Assembly (NCBI RefSeq): GCF_003865365.1
Contig: NZ_RQVR01000004.1
Location: 1-64,000 of the forward strand
Direction of reading: 5' to 3'
DNA length: 64,000 bases
Source: Flavobacterium macacae
GTDB taxonomy: Bacteria; Bacteroidota; Bacteroidia; Flavobacteriales; Flavobacteriaceae
In this document: positions 8,457-16,659 of the stretch, piece after piece
How positions within the stretch are numbered: position 1 is the first letter of the stretch
Layout: the number at the start of each line of letters is the position of its first letter
Position numbers and translations under genes: made by a program
Notes under the pieces: generated by a model
What the model was told of the DNA's origin: nothing
Database searches by the model: none
The model's input: only the letters and a program-made list of their open reading frames with translations

Positions 8457-9050
8457 TTATTTGATATTAAGTTTTATTGCCAAAGCTTCTGTTGCTTTGT
8501 GATGTTCCGTCAGCGAAGTGACTTTTCTTTCTAAAAATGCTTTTACCTCAACGTCAGCAGTCTTTTGAGCTTCTTTTGAAAATTCATCAATTGCATTTTT
8601 GTGATCTTTTAAAACCTCTCTCAAATAGTCTCTGTCAAAATTTTTAGGCGCTACTTTCTTAAGATCCTCATATTCTTTTTGTCCATCTTCAGTAATGGCG
8701 GTTGGCACTGAAATATTTCTAGTTTTTGATAATCCGGTTAGGTCTTTGTACGATTCATCGTGATGCGTTTCCATCATTTTACCTAAAGCTTTTACCTCCG
8801 AATTAATCCCATTTACTTGAGCTAATTTTCCTAATTCTCTTTGTGTCAAATCAAATTCAGAGACATCAACAAGTGTTTCGGCAATTTCTTCTGCTCTTTC
8901 AACTTCCTCAAATTTTGCTTCGTTTTCTTCTTCTGCAACCTCTTTCGGATCTACAGGTTTAGCTTCCTGCTTGCAAGAAATGCTACCTAATGAAAGAGAG
9001 ACAACTCCGATTCCTAAAAGGGCTTTTCCGAATAATTGGGGCTTTTTCAT
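8457..9050 (-). CDS. DUF4142 domain lipoprotein, copy 2
   Basis: This 197-residue lipoprotein has its lipobox at GSISCKQEA (cysteine near residue 26), a linker rich in glutamate, and a DUF4142 helical bundle with LGKMMETHHDESYKDL and YLREVLKDHKNAIDEF. It is the first gene of the second DUF4142/membrane-protein pair, and the two pairs are in head-to-tail order. The paired HH and H residues in the helices could bind metal, but that is a guess from sequence. No function is established for the family. Confidence 0.87.
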   Translation of the reverse strand: MKKPQLFGKALLGIGVVSLSLGSISCKQEAKPVDPKEVAEEENEAKFEEVERAEEIAETLVDVSEFDLTQRELGKLAQVNGINSEVKALGKMMETHHDESYKDLTGLSKTRNISVPTAITEDGQKEYEDLKKVAPKNFDRDYLREVLKDHKNAIDEFSKEAQKTADVEVKAFLERKVTSLTEHHKATEALAIKLNIK

Positions 9051-9374
9051 AACTAATTGTTTTTGGATTGGTATACAATTTTTAGTTTTATCTAAATTAC
9101 TATCTTACAACAATTTTCTTCTTACAGAATTAGCCTTTTATGTTATACGATTGACAAACAATAAATTAGTAGGTATTTTAAACTTTACCAAAAAGAAAAA
9201 TTATATCTCCTTATTCTCTTCTCCTTGAACCGGATCCGAAATGATTTGTACAATAACTATGTTAAAAGGGGTTATTGACTTTATAGTAATTTAGATTTGT
9301 GATCTCTTTTTTAAGAAATTGATTCTTGTTTTAAAATTGATAATAAATAACATAGCTTTGCACCACAAATTTGA
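9051..9374. other. Divergent promoter region
   Basis: This 324-bp spacer separates the minus-strand DUF4142 gene from the plus-strand LETM1-related gene and must carry promoters for both. I see only a clear + strand -7 box at 9353-9360. No RNA gene or repeat is apparent. Confidence 0.5.
9353..9360 (+). promoter_or_regulatory. -7 promoter box
   Basis: TAGCTTTG matches TAnnTTTG and lies 14 bp before the ATG at 9375, which is a short but usual leader for this phylum. A well-spaced -33 TTG is not obvious. Confidence 0.5.
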
Positions 9375-10580
9375 ATGATGATAAACCCTTCGGCACACGG
9401 CTGGATTGCCAAGTTTTTTGCAGAACAAAAGCATCTGCAACTTCCTGTTGTGGGCTATGCGCTTGAATTTTATAGCAGTACGCGAGCAACCGGCTTTATT
9501 TATGGACATGTGGTTTCTTTTGACACGCCACTGCCCATTGACACCAAAGGCTGGATATCGGAAGAATTTTCAAAAGTCGCCTTGCTGAATACTTTGTATG
9601 GCGTTTATGGCTTAATTACCCACGAAACAAATCAGGCTGATTTTATATCAAAAGCGATTCTTTTTTACAAAGAAATGAGTCCGAAAGGATTTAATTTACT
9701 GGATAAAATGTTGCCTGGAAACGCTCCTTCCATTGAACTTGAAAAAATGATTGGAGAACGGGTGCAAACCAATGAAGGAATTATTGGCAAAAACTTCTCG
9801 CATATTTTAACCAATGCATTGCTTTTTGTAGATGTTTTAGCCTTCAGGCAATATTTAGCCAAGGGTTCTATTCCGAATAATTACTTAAAAAAATTAGAAG
9901 AAACGATTGTAAGCATTGTAAGTTTAGCTTTGAAAACCAAATCAAAAAAGTCAGATTATGATGATTTGTTGATCAAATTATTTGAAGCTTCTGTTCGCTA
10001 TACCAAATTTTCAAAGGTGGAAGTTCAAGATGTAGAAGTTTTGCAGTTGGATTATTTCACCTCGCAATTGGAAAAATTATACCTCATTGACATGGCCGGA
10101 ATGGCGCTTTGGAACGATCTTGAAATGGAGAAAAACGAAGCTTCCTTTTTATACCAGATGGCTAAAATAATGGATATTCCTGATCATTTTGTTACTGAAA
10201 GCATTGCTTCTACCGATGAATTTATCAATAAATATAAAAAGAGAATTCCTTATTTTAATTACTCGAATCCGGTTAAGCATTTTTATGACCAAACGACGCA
10301 AAATGTAAAAACGTTGATCTCAAGGAACAAAACACGATTGGCTAAAGAGTTAGCCAACAACGGCGATTTGGTACTTTTGCTGACGCATTCCACGCACCGA
10401 AGTTTAGATGCAAAAGAAAAGAAAAAAGTCAAAAAGCAATTATTGGAAATCTGTAAAACAATTCCGTCGCTGACAATTTTTCTTTTGCCGGGAGGAAGCT
10501 TATTGCTTCCGATATTAATCAAATTCATCCCGCAAATTTTACCTTCTACGTTTAATGAAAACCTTGAAAAAGACGAATAA
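9375..10580 (+). CDS. LETM1-related biofilm-associated protein
   Basis: This 401-residue protein matches the Bacteroidota family named LETM1-related biofilm-associated protein. The C-terminal hydrophobic segment (SLTIFLLPGGSLLLPILIKF, then IPQILPSTF) is the conserved motif shared with mitochondrial LETM1. The rest is mainly helical and soluble-looking, with no signal peptide. Its exact job in bacteria is unknown; the family name comes from biofilm association, and LETM1 itself acts in cation homeostasis and ribosome contact. It is monocistronic, with its own promoter box and a terminator right after the stop. Confidence 0.8.
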   Translation: MMINPSAHGWIAKFFAEQKHLQLPVVGYALEFYSSTRATGFIYGHVVSFDTPLPIDTKGWISEEFSKVALLNTLYGVYGLITHETNQADFISKAILFYKEMSPKGFNLLDKMLPGNAPSIELEKMIGERVQTNEGIIGKNFSHILTNALLFVDVLAFRQYLAKGSIPNNYLKKLEETIVSIVSLALKTKSKKSDYDDLLIKLFEASVRYTKFSKVEVQDVEVLQLDYFTSQLEKLYLIDMAGMALWNDLEMEKNEASFLYQMAKIMDIPDHFVTESIASTDEFINKYKKRIPYFNYSNPVKHFYDQTTQNVKTLISRNKTRLAKELANNGDLVLLLTHSTHRSLDAKEKKKVKKQLLEICKTIPSLTIFLLPGGSLLLPILIKFIPQILPSTFNENLEKDE

Positions 10581-10606
10581 AAAAAGCCTCAATTAAGAGG
10601 CTTTTT
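10581..10606. terminator. Bidirectional terminator
   Basis: AAAAAGCCTC (10581-10590) pairs with GAGGCTTTTT (10597-10606) across a six-base loop. It serves the LETM1-related gene on + and the carbonic anhydrase gene ending at 10611 on -. Confidence 0.85.
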
Positions 10607-10610
10607 GTTT

Positions 10611-11246
10611 TTAGAATTTCAATTGGTAAACCGTATCTAAATCTTCGTTACTGCTAAGATTTACTTCAAGATCTTTAACCAGTCCATTATTCAATCTATA
10701 AACCCATCCGTGCAAGTTCAAATTTTGACCATTTTTCCAGGCTCCTTGTACGATCGAAGTTTTTGCCAAATCCAATACATTTTCTTTCACATTCAATTCT
10801 ACAAACGCATCAAATCTTTCTTTTTCATCAATAATTGAATTCAAATAATTGTGGTGGTGCCTGTAAACGTTTTTGATATGGCGAATCCAGTTGTCAATCA
10901 ACCCGATTGAAGAATTTCCCATGGCCGCTTTTACGCCGCCGCAACCGTAATGGCCGCAGACAATAACGTGCTGTACTTTTAAAACATTGACGGCATAATC
11001 CAAAACGCTCAACATATTCATATCTGAATGCACCACCATATTGGCGATGTTTCTGTGAACAAAAACTTCACCCGGCTGTGCGCCGATAACTTCATTTGCA
11101 GGAACACGGCTGTCTGAACATCCAATCCACAGCAATGGCGGTGCTTGGCCTTCGGCTAATCTTTCAAAATATTCTGGGTCATTGTCAATTTTTGATTTTA
11201 CCCAATTTCTATTTCCGTCTAATATTTTTTTATAAAAATCGCTCAT
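10611..11246 (-). CDS. can: Beta-class carbonic anhydrase
   Basis: This 211-residue enzyme should interconvert CO2 and bicarbonate in the cytoplasm. The zinc and catalytic-dyad residues are visible: Cys43, Asp45 and Arg47 in GCSDSRVPANEVIG, then His99 and Cys102 in CGHYGCGGVKAAMG. Length and spacing are typical of the bacterial Can type. It lies 43 bp downstream of a SulP transporter gene on the same strand. Together they suggest uptake and hydration balance of inorganic carbon, a pairing also seen as natural SulP-carbonic anhydrase fusions in other bacteria. Confidence 0.92.
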   Translation of the reverse strand: MSDFYKKILDGNRNWVKSKIDNDPEYFERLAEGQAPPLLWIGCSDSRVPANEVIGAQPGEVFVHRNIANMVVHSDMNMLSVLDYAVNVLKVQHVIVCGHYGCGGVKAAMGNSSIGLIDNWIRHIKNVYRHHHNYLNSIIDEKERFDAFVELNVKENVLDLAKTSIVQGAWKNGQNLNLHGWVYRLNNGLVKDLEVNLSSNEDLDTVYQLKF

Positions 11247-11289
11247 TTTCTTAATTTAAAATTGTCTTACGTTGAGTCGTAAAATTTGT

Positions 11290-12963
11290 TTATTTATTAT
11301 TTCTTTTTTCTTCAATCAAACTGACACACTTGTCGTAGTCAATTTTTGTTTGTTTTCTTAATCTTGCCTCTTCATAATTTTCAAAGAAAACGTGGTTTCC
11401 GCTTTCTTCCACATCTTCTAAATCATAAGCTTTTTTAAAACCTTTTAACTTCACTTTTATATTTTCTTCTTCAGCGCGAACCGTTGCAAATTCCTGAATC
11501 AAATCTAAAACGTCGTGCGCAATATAAACGGTATCAGAAGCGTTAATAACAACTCTCGAATTCTCTGGAATTTCTGATAAAGTCGTTTTAATTGCAGCCT
11601 TGTTTAAAAATGAAACTTCTTGAGCCAAGTCAATTCGAATCACATCACCTTCTTCAAATTTTTCTTTTCTAAAACGGTAAGCTCTTTTTAAGTTTCCTCT
11701 TAAAACAAACAAGATACTTATGACGATTCCCAATGCAACTCCTTGTAACAAGTCAAGAAACACCACTGCTAATAAAGTAGCGATAAAGGGGATAAATTGA
11801 TATTTTCCTTTGTGCCAAAAGTGCATAATTACAGCAGGTTTGGCTAATTTATATCCAACCAGAAGCAAAACCGCCGCTAATGTTGCCAAAGGAATTTTAT
11901 TCAAAAGAAATGGAATTGAAAGAATACTAATTAATAAAAGTACCCCGTGAATTATGGCAGACATTTTGGTCTTTGCGCCAGCATTTGCATTCGCAGAAGA
12001 GCGTACAACAACTGAAGTCATTGGCAGACCGCCTAATAAGGAACTTATGATATTACCAATTCCTTGTGCTTTTAATTCGACATTTGTGTCCGTATATCTT
12101 TTTTGAACATCCATCCTGTCAGATGCTTCAATACAGAGCAATGTTTCTATAGAAGCCACAATAGCAATAGTTGCTCCGACAGTCCAAACTTTAATATTGG
12201 CAAAACCCGAAAAATTTGGCGTGACAATAATATTTTTAAAATCTTCCCAAGTTTTTGGTACTGGAAGATTTACCAGATGTTCATTTGAAATAGCTAAACT
12301 GCTTCCTGAAGAAATGAAAATTTCATTTAAAACAATTCCCACAATTACAGCAACCAAAGCTCCTGGGACTAATTTAAGCCTTTTCAAAAAACCGATCTTA
12401 TCCCAAGAAATCAATATTGCTATAGAAATAAGGGTGATTAAAATCGCACCAATTTGAACATGATTAAAAGAATCTACTATCGAATCAAAAGCATTCCCAT
12501 TTTTTTCTACGAAAGCTTCGTCTCCTTCAAAGTCTTTATCATACCCGACGGCATGCGGAATTTGCTTTAAAATAATTATAACGCCAATACCAGCAAGCAT
12601 TCCTTCGATAACATTGGTTGGAAAATAATTGGAGATGCTTCCTGCTTTGATAAAACCTAAAATTAATTGAATAATTCCGGCAATCAAGCCAGCAGTAAGA
12701 AATATGTCAAAAGCTTTAAGGTCAGTAATTGCTGTTAAAACAATCGCCGTCAAACCTGCAGCTGGGCCAGAAACACTAATATTTGAACGACTAAGAGTCC
12801 CAACAACGATACCACCAATAATTCCTGATATAATTCCTGATAAAGGCGGTGCGCCCGAAGCGAGAGCAATTCCCAGACATAGCGGGAGTGCTACCAAAAA
12901 AACCACTAAACCAGACGGAAAGTCAGATTTAAGGTTGGCAAAAAGATTTGTTTTTTTTGTCAT
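11290..12963 (-). CDS. SulP family inorganic anion transporter with STAS domain
   Basis: This 557-residue membrane protein has the SulP layout: an N-terminal signature FPSGLVVFLVALPLCLGIAL, about 10-14 membrane segments up to residue 400, and a cytoplasmic STAS domain at about 430-540 (EVSFLNKAAIKTTLSEIPEN, VVINASDTVYIAHDVLDLI). SulP proteins carry sulfate, bicarbonate or other anions. The adjacent carbonic anhydrase gene argues for bicarbonate, and several marine Bacteroidota and cyanobacterial (BicA) examples are sodium-dependent bicarbonate carriers. Substrate is inferred from context only. Confidence 0.88.
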   Translation of the reverse strand: MTKKTNLFANLKSDFPSGLVVFLVALPLCLGIALASGAPPLSGIISGIIGGIVVGTLSRSNISVSGPAAGLTAIVLTAITDLKAFDIFLTAGLIAGIIQLILGFIKAGSISNYFPTNVIEGMLAGIGVIIILKQIPHAVGYDKDFEGDEAFVEKNGNAFDSIVDSFNHVQIGAILITLISIAILISWDKIGFLKRLKLVPGALVAVIVGIVLNEIFISSGSSLAISNEHLVNLPVPKTWEDFKNIIVTPNFSGFANIKVWTVGATIAIVASIETLLCIEASDRMDVQKRYTDTNVELKAQGIGNIISSLLGGLPMTSVVVRSSANANAGAKTKMSAIIHGVLLLISILSIPFLLNKIPLATLAAVLLLVGYKLAKPAVIMHFWHKGKYQFIPFIATLLAVVFLDLLQGVALGIVISILFVLRGNLKRAYRFRKEKFEEGDVIRIDLAQEVSFLNKAAIKTTLSEIPENSRVVINASDTVYIAHDVLDLIQEFATVRAEEENIKVKLKGFKKAYDLEDVEESGNHVFFENYEEARLRKQTKIDYDKCVSLIEEKRNNK

Positions 12964-13053
12964 AATACCGATAAAATTTAATACAAAGTGTTAAGCCACA
13001 TTACAATTAATGCAGACTAGGATTTTGAGCTGTTCAAAATCTAAAATTGTGTA

Positions 13054-13344
13054 TTAAACCTGTTCGGGAGGAGGGGAGAAAATGGTTGAAGCCGCATTAT
13101 CGTACTTCAAAGTGTGTTGCGAAATGATCAAGCTGGATGAACTTGCCTTATAATTTGAGAAAATTATAAAATCATTAAATTTAAATTCCGCTTGAAGTTC
13201 TTTTGCTGTATTGGTGTGTTGTTCTTCTTCTGACATGCTGTAAATCATAGAAGTGTCTACATCTTTCTTAATCAAGCCTACAACAGTGGGCGTGACAAGA
13301 AAAGTCATAAACATTACTAAAACTACTTTAACAACAAATTTCAT
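13054..13344 (-). CDS. Hypothetical exported or membrane-anchored protein
   Basis: A 96-residue protein with one N-terminal hydrophobic stretch (VVLVMFMTFLVTPTVVGLI) is followed by a polar region containing SEEEQHTNTAKELQAEFKF and ending in PPPEQV. I do not recognise a family. It may be a small inner-membrane protein or a secreted one; no lipobox is visible. It stands alone between the SulP transporter and dps, with a TAnnTTTG box upstream at 13376-13383. Confidence 0.6.
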   Translation of the reverse strand: MKFVVKVVLVMFMTFLVTPTVVGLIKKDVDTSMIYSMSEEEQHTNTAKELQAEFKFNDFIIFSNYKASSSSLIISQHTLKYDNAASTIFSPPPEQV

Positions 13345-13375
13345 AGGGGCAAAAATAGTTATAAACCACTTTACA

Positions 13376-13383
13376 CAAAAATA
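13376..13383 (-). promoter_or_regulatory. -7 promoter box for the 13054-13344 gene
   Basis: On the minus strand TATTTTTG matches TAnnTTTG about 32 bp before the ATG at 13344. A second copy at 13350-13357 is too close to the start codon to be useful. Confidence 0.4.
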
Positions 13384-13485
13384 ATTGATTTTTTTTTAAT
13401 CAAAATTTAACACCAAACAATAATGCACTGATTTTGACCTATAATCATTGCATTATTGCTGATCATGTTATAAAAAAAGCCCTAA

Positions 13486-13965
13486 TTAGATTTTTTCTTC
13501 TAACCAAGCTTTCATCATCCAGATGGTTTTTTCTTGTTCTGTAATAAAATCACTCATCATCGAGTTGGTTCCTTCATCATTAATATCGCCCGCTTTTACC
13601 AAGATTTCGCGCTCAATTTTCAGTAGGTCTGACAGCGAAGTGACAATCAAATGGACCGCCTCTTCATCAACAGAAATATTTTTGCCTACTTTCAATTTAT
13701 TATTTTTAATATAATCTTCAAAGGTATGCAAAGGCCTTCCTCCGATGGTAAGCACTCTTTCAGCAATCAAGTCAATTTTCAATTGGGAATCGTTATACAG
13801 TTCCTCAAACTTTACATGCAGGTCAAAAAATCTTTTTCCACGGATATTCCAGTGAATTCCTCTTAAATTTTGATAGTAAACCTGAAAGCTTGAAAGCAAT
13901 ACATTTAAATCATTTGCAATTTCTTCTGTTTCTTTAACGGGCAGTCCTAAAATATTAGTTTTCAT
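13486..13965 (-). CDS. dps: Dps, DNA protection during starvation ferritin
   Basis: This 159-residue miniferritin should oxidise and store iron with hydrogen peroxide and protect DNA. The ferroxidase ligands are in HWNIRGKRFFDLHVKFEELY, with His38, His50 and Glu54. The C-terminal helix contains QEKTIWMMKAWLEE. Length is normal and there is no lysine-rich N-terminal tail, so DNA binding may be weak. It is transcribed divergently from oxyR, 104 bp away, as expected for a peroxide-induced OxyR target. Confidence 0.93.
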   Translation of the reverse strand: MKTNILGLPVKETEEIANDLNVLLSSFQVYYQNLRGIHWNIRGKRFFDLHVKFEELYNDSQLKIDLIAERVLTIGGRPLHTFEDYIKNNKLKVGKNISVDEEAVHLIVTSLSDLLKIEREILVKAGDINDEGTNSMMSDFITEQEKTIWMMKAWLEEKI

Positions 13966-14041
13966 TTTTGTGTTTTTTAAATAGAGATATAAAGTTATAA
14001 AATTTCAAACGGTTTGCTCATAAATAAATCTTATAATTATC

Positions 14042-14049
14042 TATATTTG
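14042..14049 (+). promoter_or_regulatory. -7 promoter box of oxyR
   Basis: TATATTTG lies 20 bp before the oxyR ATG at 14070. The dps/oxyR spacer is short enough (104 bp) that OxyR bound there could act on both promoters. Confidence 0.55.
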
Positions 14050-14069
14050 CATCACAAAATACTATACAA

Positions 14070-15014
14070 ATGACAATCACCCAATTATATTATGTTTTGG
14101 CCGTTGCTGAAAATAAAAACTTCACGCTTGCCGCAGAAAAATGCTTCGTTACCCAGCCCACACTGAGCATGCAGATTCAAAAATTAGAAGATGAGCTCGG
14201 AATATTGATTTTTGACCGAAGCAAAAAACCCATCCAATTAACTGAAATTGGGCATAAGATTGTCAACCAAGCAAAAAATATTGTCAATGAATCGGGACGA
14301 ATTCAAGATATTGTAGACCAACAGAAAGGGTTTATTGGAGGCGAATTCAAGCTAGGAATTATTCCAACAATCATGCCCACGCTTTTACCCATGTTTTTAA
14401 GTAATTTCATAAAGAAATATCCAAAAATAAAATTGGTAATTGAAGAACACAATACCGAAGAAATGATAACGCTGTTAAAAAACGGACACTTGGATGCTGC
14501 GATTGCTGCCACGCCGTTAGAAGATGAAAAAATCAAGGAAATCGTTTTGTACTATGAACCATTTGTTGCTTATTTCCCTGAAAACCATCATAGCTTCCAA
14601 AAAGAAGAAATTGAAGTGGGAGATATTGATGTAGAAAACTTATTGCTTTTGCAAGACGGACATTGTTTTAGGGACGGAATCCTGAATCTTTGTAAAAATA
14701 CTAATAATTCGGAAAGCTCTATATTTCAAATTGAAAGCGGCAGTTTTGAAATGCTGATCAAATTGGCGGATGAAGGCTTGGGAACCACGCTGCTTCCCTA
14801 TCTGCATACCTTGGATTTAAAAGAGAAGGACAAAGTAAAATTACGCCATTTTAAAGACCCAAAGCCATCAAGAGAAGTCAGCTTGATTTTTCCAAAAAGC
14901 GAGCTTAAAATCCATATAATCGATGCCCTGAGACAGGTAATTGCCGGAGTGGTGAAAGGCGCCATTGTTTTTCAGAATGTTCAAATTATCAGTCCGCTTT
15001 CTAAGAAACCATAA
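14070..15014 (+). CDS. oxyR: OxyR, peroxide-sensing LysR-type regulator
   Basis: This 314-residue LysR-type regulator has an N-terminal helix-turn-helix (TQPTLSMQIQKLEDELG, residues 28-44) and a sensor domain at about 90-300. The peroxide-reactive motif GHCFRDGILNLC places its cysteines at positions 199 and 208, the same numbers as the redox pair of E. coli OxyR. Disulfide formation switches the protein to its activating form. It faces dps across a shared promoter region. It is followed by a terminator at 15155. Confidence 0.95.
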   Translation: MTITQLYYVLAVAENKNFTLAAEKCFVTQPTLSMQIQKLEDELGILIFDRSKKPIQLTEIGHKIVNQAKNIVNESGRIQDIVDQQKGFIGGEFKLGIIPTIMPTLLPMFLSNFIKKYPKIKLVIEEHNTEEMITLLKNGHLDAAIAATPLEDEKIKEIVLYYEPFVAYFPENHHSFQKEEIEVGDIDVENLLLLQDGHCFRDGILNLCKNTNNSESSIFQIESGSFEMLIKLADEGLGTTLLPYLHTLDLKEKDKVKLRHFKDPKPSREVSLIFPKSELKIHIIDALRQVIAGVVKGAIVFQNVQIISPLSKKP

Positions 15015-15154
15015 ATTCCTCCACCCCAAATTTCCAAGATTTTTTTTAAAAGTAAACGTTGCGAATGTAGCGCATTCGATTCAATGTAAAGTCTTTGGTA
15101 TTTTTGTGGAACTGATTATAGCACATATTTAAAATCTGAATTTAAGACATGAAA

Positions 15155-15182
15155 AAGGAGCTATTTAGGCTCCTTCTTTTTT
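15155..15182 (+). terminator. Terminator after oxyR
   Basis: AAGGAGC (15155-15161) pairs with GCTCCTT (15169-15175) and is followed by a T-rich run. The gene at 15182 converges on it. Confidence 0.75.
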
Positions 15183-15379
15183 TATTTGTTAACTATAATC
15201 AAACACTGTTTTAATTCTGGTTTTTCGATAGTATAGCTCAAAAGCCATTCTGTCAACTGCTCAATTTCATAAGGAAGCAAACTTTTAAATGCTTTCTCTA
15301 ACTCTTTACAAAACAATAAAGGGTCAAAACTCACTCTTTCAAGGATAGATTTTGTGAAAGCAAACATTGGTCTTGTCAT
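15182..15379 (-). CDS. Small conserved hypothetical protein
   Basis: A 65-residue soluble protein (MTRPMFAFTKSILERVSFDP onward) is predicted to be helical, with a leucine-rich middle (ELEKAFKSLLPYEIEQLTEW). I recall similar short proteins in Flavobacteria but no assigned function. The frame fills the space up to the oxyR terminator and has an AT-rich upstream region, which supports it being real. It is monocistronic. Confidence 0.65.
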   Translation of the reverse strand: MTRPMFAFTKSILERVSFDPLLFCKELEKAFKSLLPYEIEQLTEWLLSYTIEKPELKQCLIIVNK

Positions 15380-15521
15380 AGTGATTAAATTAAATTTGGG
15401 GTTACTAATTCTTGTTGAACGTTTAGTAAATTTAGTCTTTTAATTAATACGCTTTCATAAAAAAACGTTAATAACAATACTATACTTTCTTAATTAACAT
15501 TTTTACTGAAAGATACACAAA

Positions 15522-16184
15522 TTATAACTTTCTCGCTCTCAGCATTTCACGCTTTCCAGGGGGGCCCGCTAATTTTTCAACTTCAAAACCTGCATCTTTC
15601 ATTGCATTTTTGATAGAACTCCGGCAAGCGTACGTTACCAATATTCCTTGTGGCTTCAACGCTTGATGCATTATTTGGAAAATTTCTAAAGACCATAATT
15701 CAGGCTGGACCCTAAATCCGAAGGCATCGAAATAAATCAAGTCATATTTTTCATGATCGGCAATTTCTTGGAACTTCTTACTTTGTTTTTCCAAAGTAAC
15801 TTGCGTGTCTAAGACCACGCTTTCATTCCATGCGGCTTCGTGCATTTTCAGAAAAACCGCAGCTTCAGAATCCGCTTCCAATTCAGAAACATAATTCATT
15901 TTCAACGCGTCTTCTTCAGAAACAGGAAAAGCTTCCACGCCTGTGTAATTGATCTTTTGTCCTGATTTTTTGGCTTCTAAATACGTTATAAAAGCGTTTA
16001 ATCCGGTTCCGAAACCAATCTCTAAAATAGAAACGGACTCGCCTTGAAATAAGGAAAGTCCGTTTTTTATAAATACGTGTTTTGCTTCTTGGATAGCGCC
16101 AAATTTTGAATGATAGGTTTCATTCCAATCTGGCAACAAGATGGACGTTGAGCCATCTTTTGTTTGAATAATTTCTCTTTTCAT
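15522..16184 (-). CDS. mnmD: tRNA 5-methylaminomethyl-2-thiouridine methyltransferase, MnmD type
   Basis: This 220-residue protein matches the MnmD methyltransferase domain, which in E. coli is fused in MnmC but is often stand-alone in Bacteroidota. The SAM-binding motif is ILEIGFGTGLNAFITYLEA (about residues 52-70), and the active segment YDLIYFDAFGFRVQPELWS follows later. It completes the mnm5s2U modification at the wobble position of tRNAs. The C-terminus contains LVTYACRSSIKNAMKDAGFE and ends KREMLRARKL, both typical of the family. The next gene on the same strand lies 19 bp upstream. Confidence 0.88.
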   Translation of the reverse strand: MKREIIQTKDGSTSILLPDWNETYHSKFGAIQEAKHVFIKNGLSLFQGESVSILEIGFGTGLNAFITYLEAKKSGQKINYTGVEAFPVSEEDALKMNYVSELEADSEAAVFLKMHEAAWNESVVLDTQVTLEKQSKKFQEIADHEKYDLIYFDAFGFRVQPELWSLEIFQIMHQALKPQGILVTYACRSSIKNAMKDAGFEVEKLAGPPGKREMLRARKL

Positions 16185-16203
16185 TTATTATTTTTCAGAA
16201 TAA

Positions 16204-16659
16204 CTATTCTATAAAAAGCTTTTTAATCCTTGGAATCGGCCCCGCGCATTTCACCTGGTGGCAAGAAATGCAGGCAGCAACACCGGTATTAAAATGTTCT
16301 TTGGCATTCTTGGGATCTTCATAAATCAGCTTTTGCGAATTGATAAAAACCGCAGCCTGTTCTTTAAAAAAAGCATCGTTTTCTGATTCGTCTGTCATGG
16401 CAGACTTGTGGATTTTTAAAAAATGTGACGGAAATTGGCCAATCGTATCTCCTTTTTTAATGCGTTCCTTTAATCGCTGGTTGTCCACGTACATTTGTTC
16501 CATCAACGACGCCATTTCTGACATTTCATACATCTCAAATTCCTTTGATTCTGTCGCTTTTTCAGTTACTTCTTTTTTAGCAACGGGCACTGCTTCTTCC
16601 TTTTTATTACAACTTGAAAGTAATAATATTGAGAAAAAAGTTAAAATTAAATTTTTCAT
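16204..16659 (-). CDS. Lipoprotein with a CXXCH heme-binding motif
   Basis: This 151-residue protein has a lipoprotein signal (ILLLSSCNKKEE, lipobox cysteine near residue 17), a charged helical middle and a C-terminal CISCHQVKCAGPIPRI. CISCH is a single c-type heme motif, so it may be a small periplasmic or outer-membrane cytochrome. The fold is otherwise unlike standard class I cytochromes because no downstream methionine ligand is obvious. Its ATG overlaps the stop of the DUF4920 gene by one base, so the two are translationally coupled. Confidence 0.7.
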   Translation of the reverse strand: MKNLILTFFSILLLSSCNKKEEAVPVAKKEVTEKATESKEFEMYEMSEMASLMEQMYVDNQRLKERIKKGDTIGQFPSHFLKIHKSAMTDESENDAFFKEQAAVFINSQKLIYEDPKNAKEHFNTGVAACISCHQVKCAGPIPRIKKLFIE

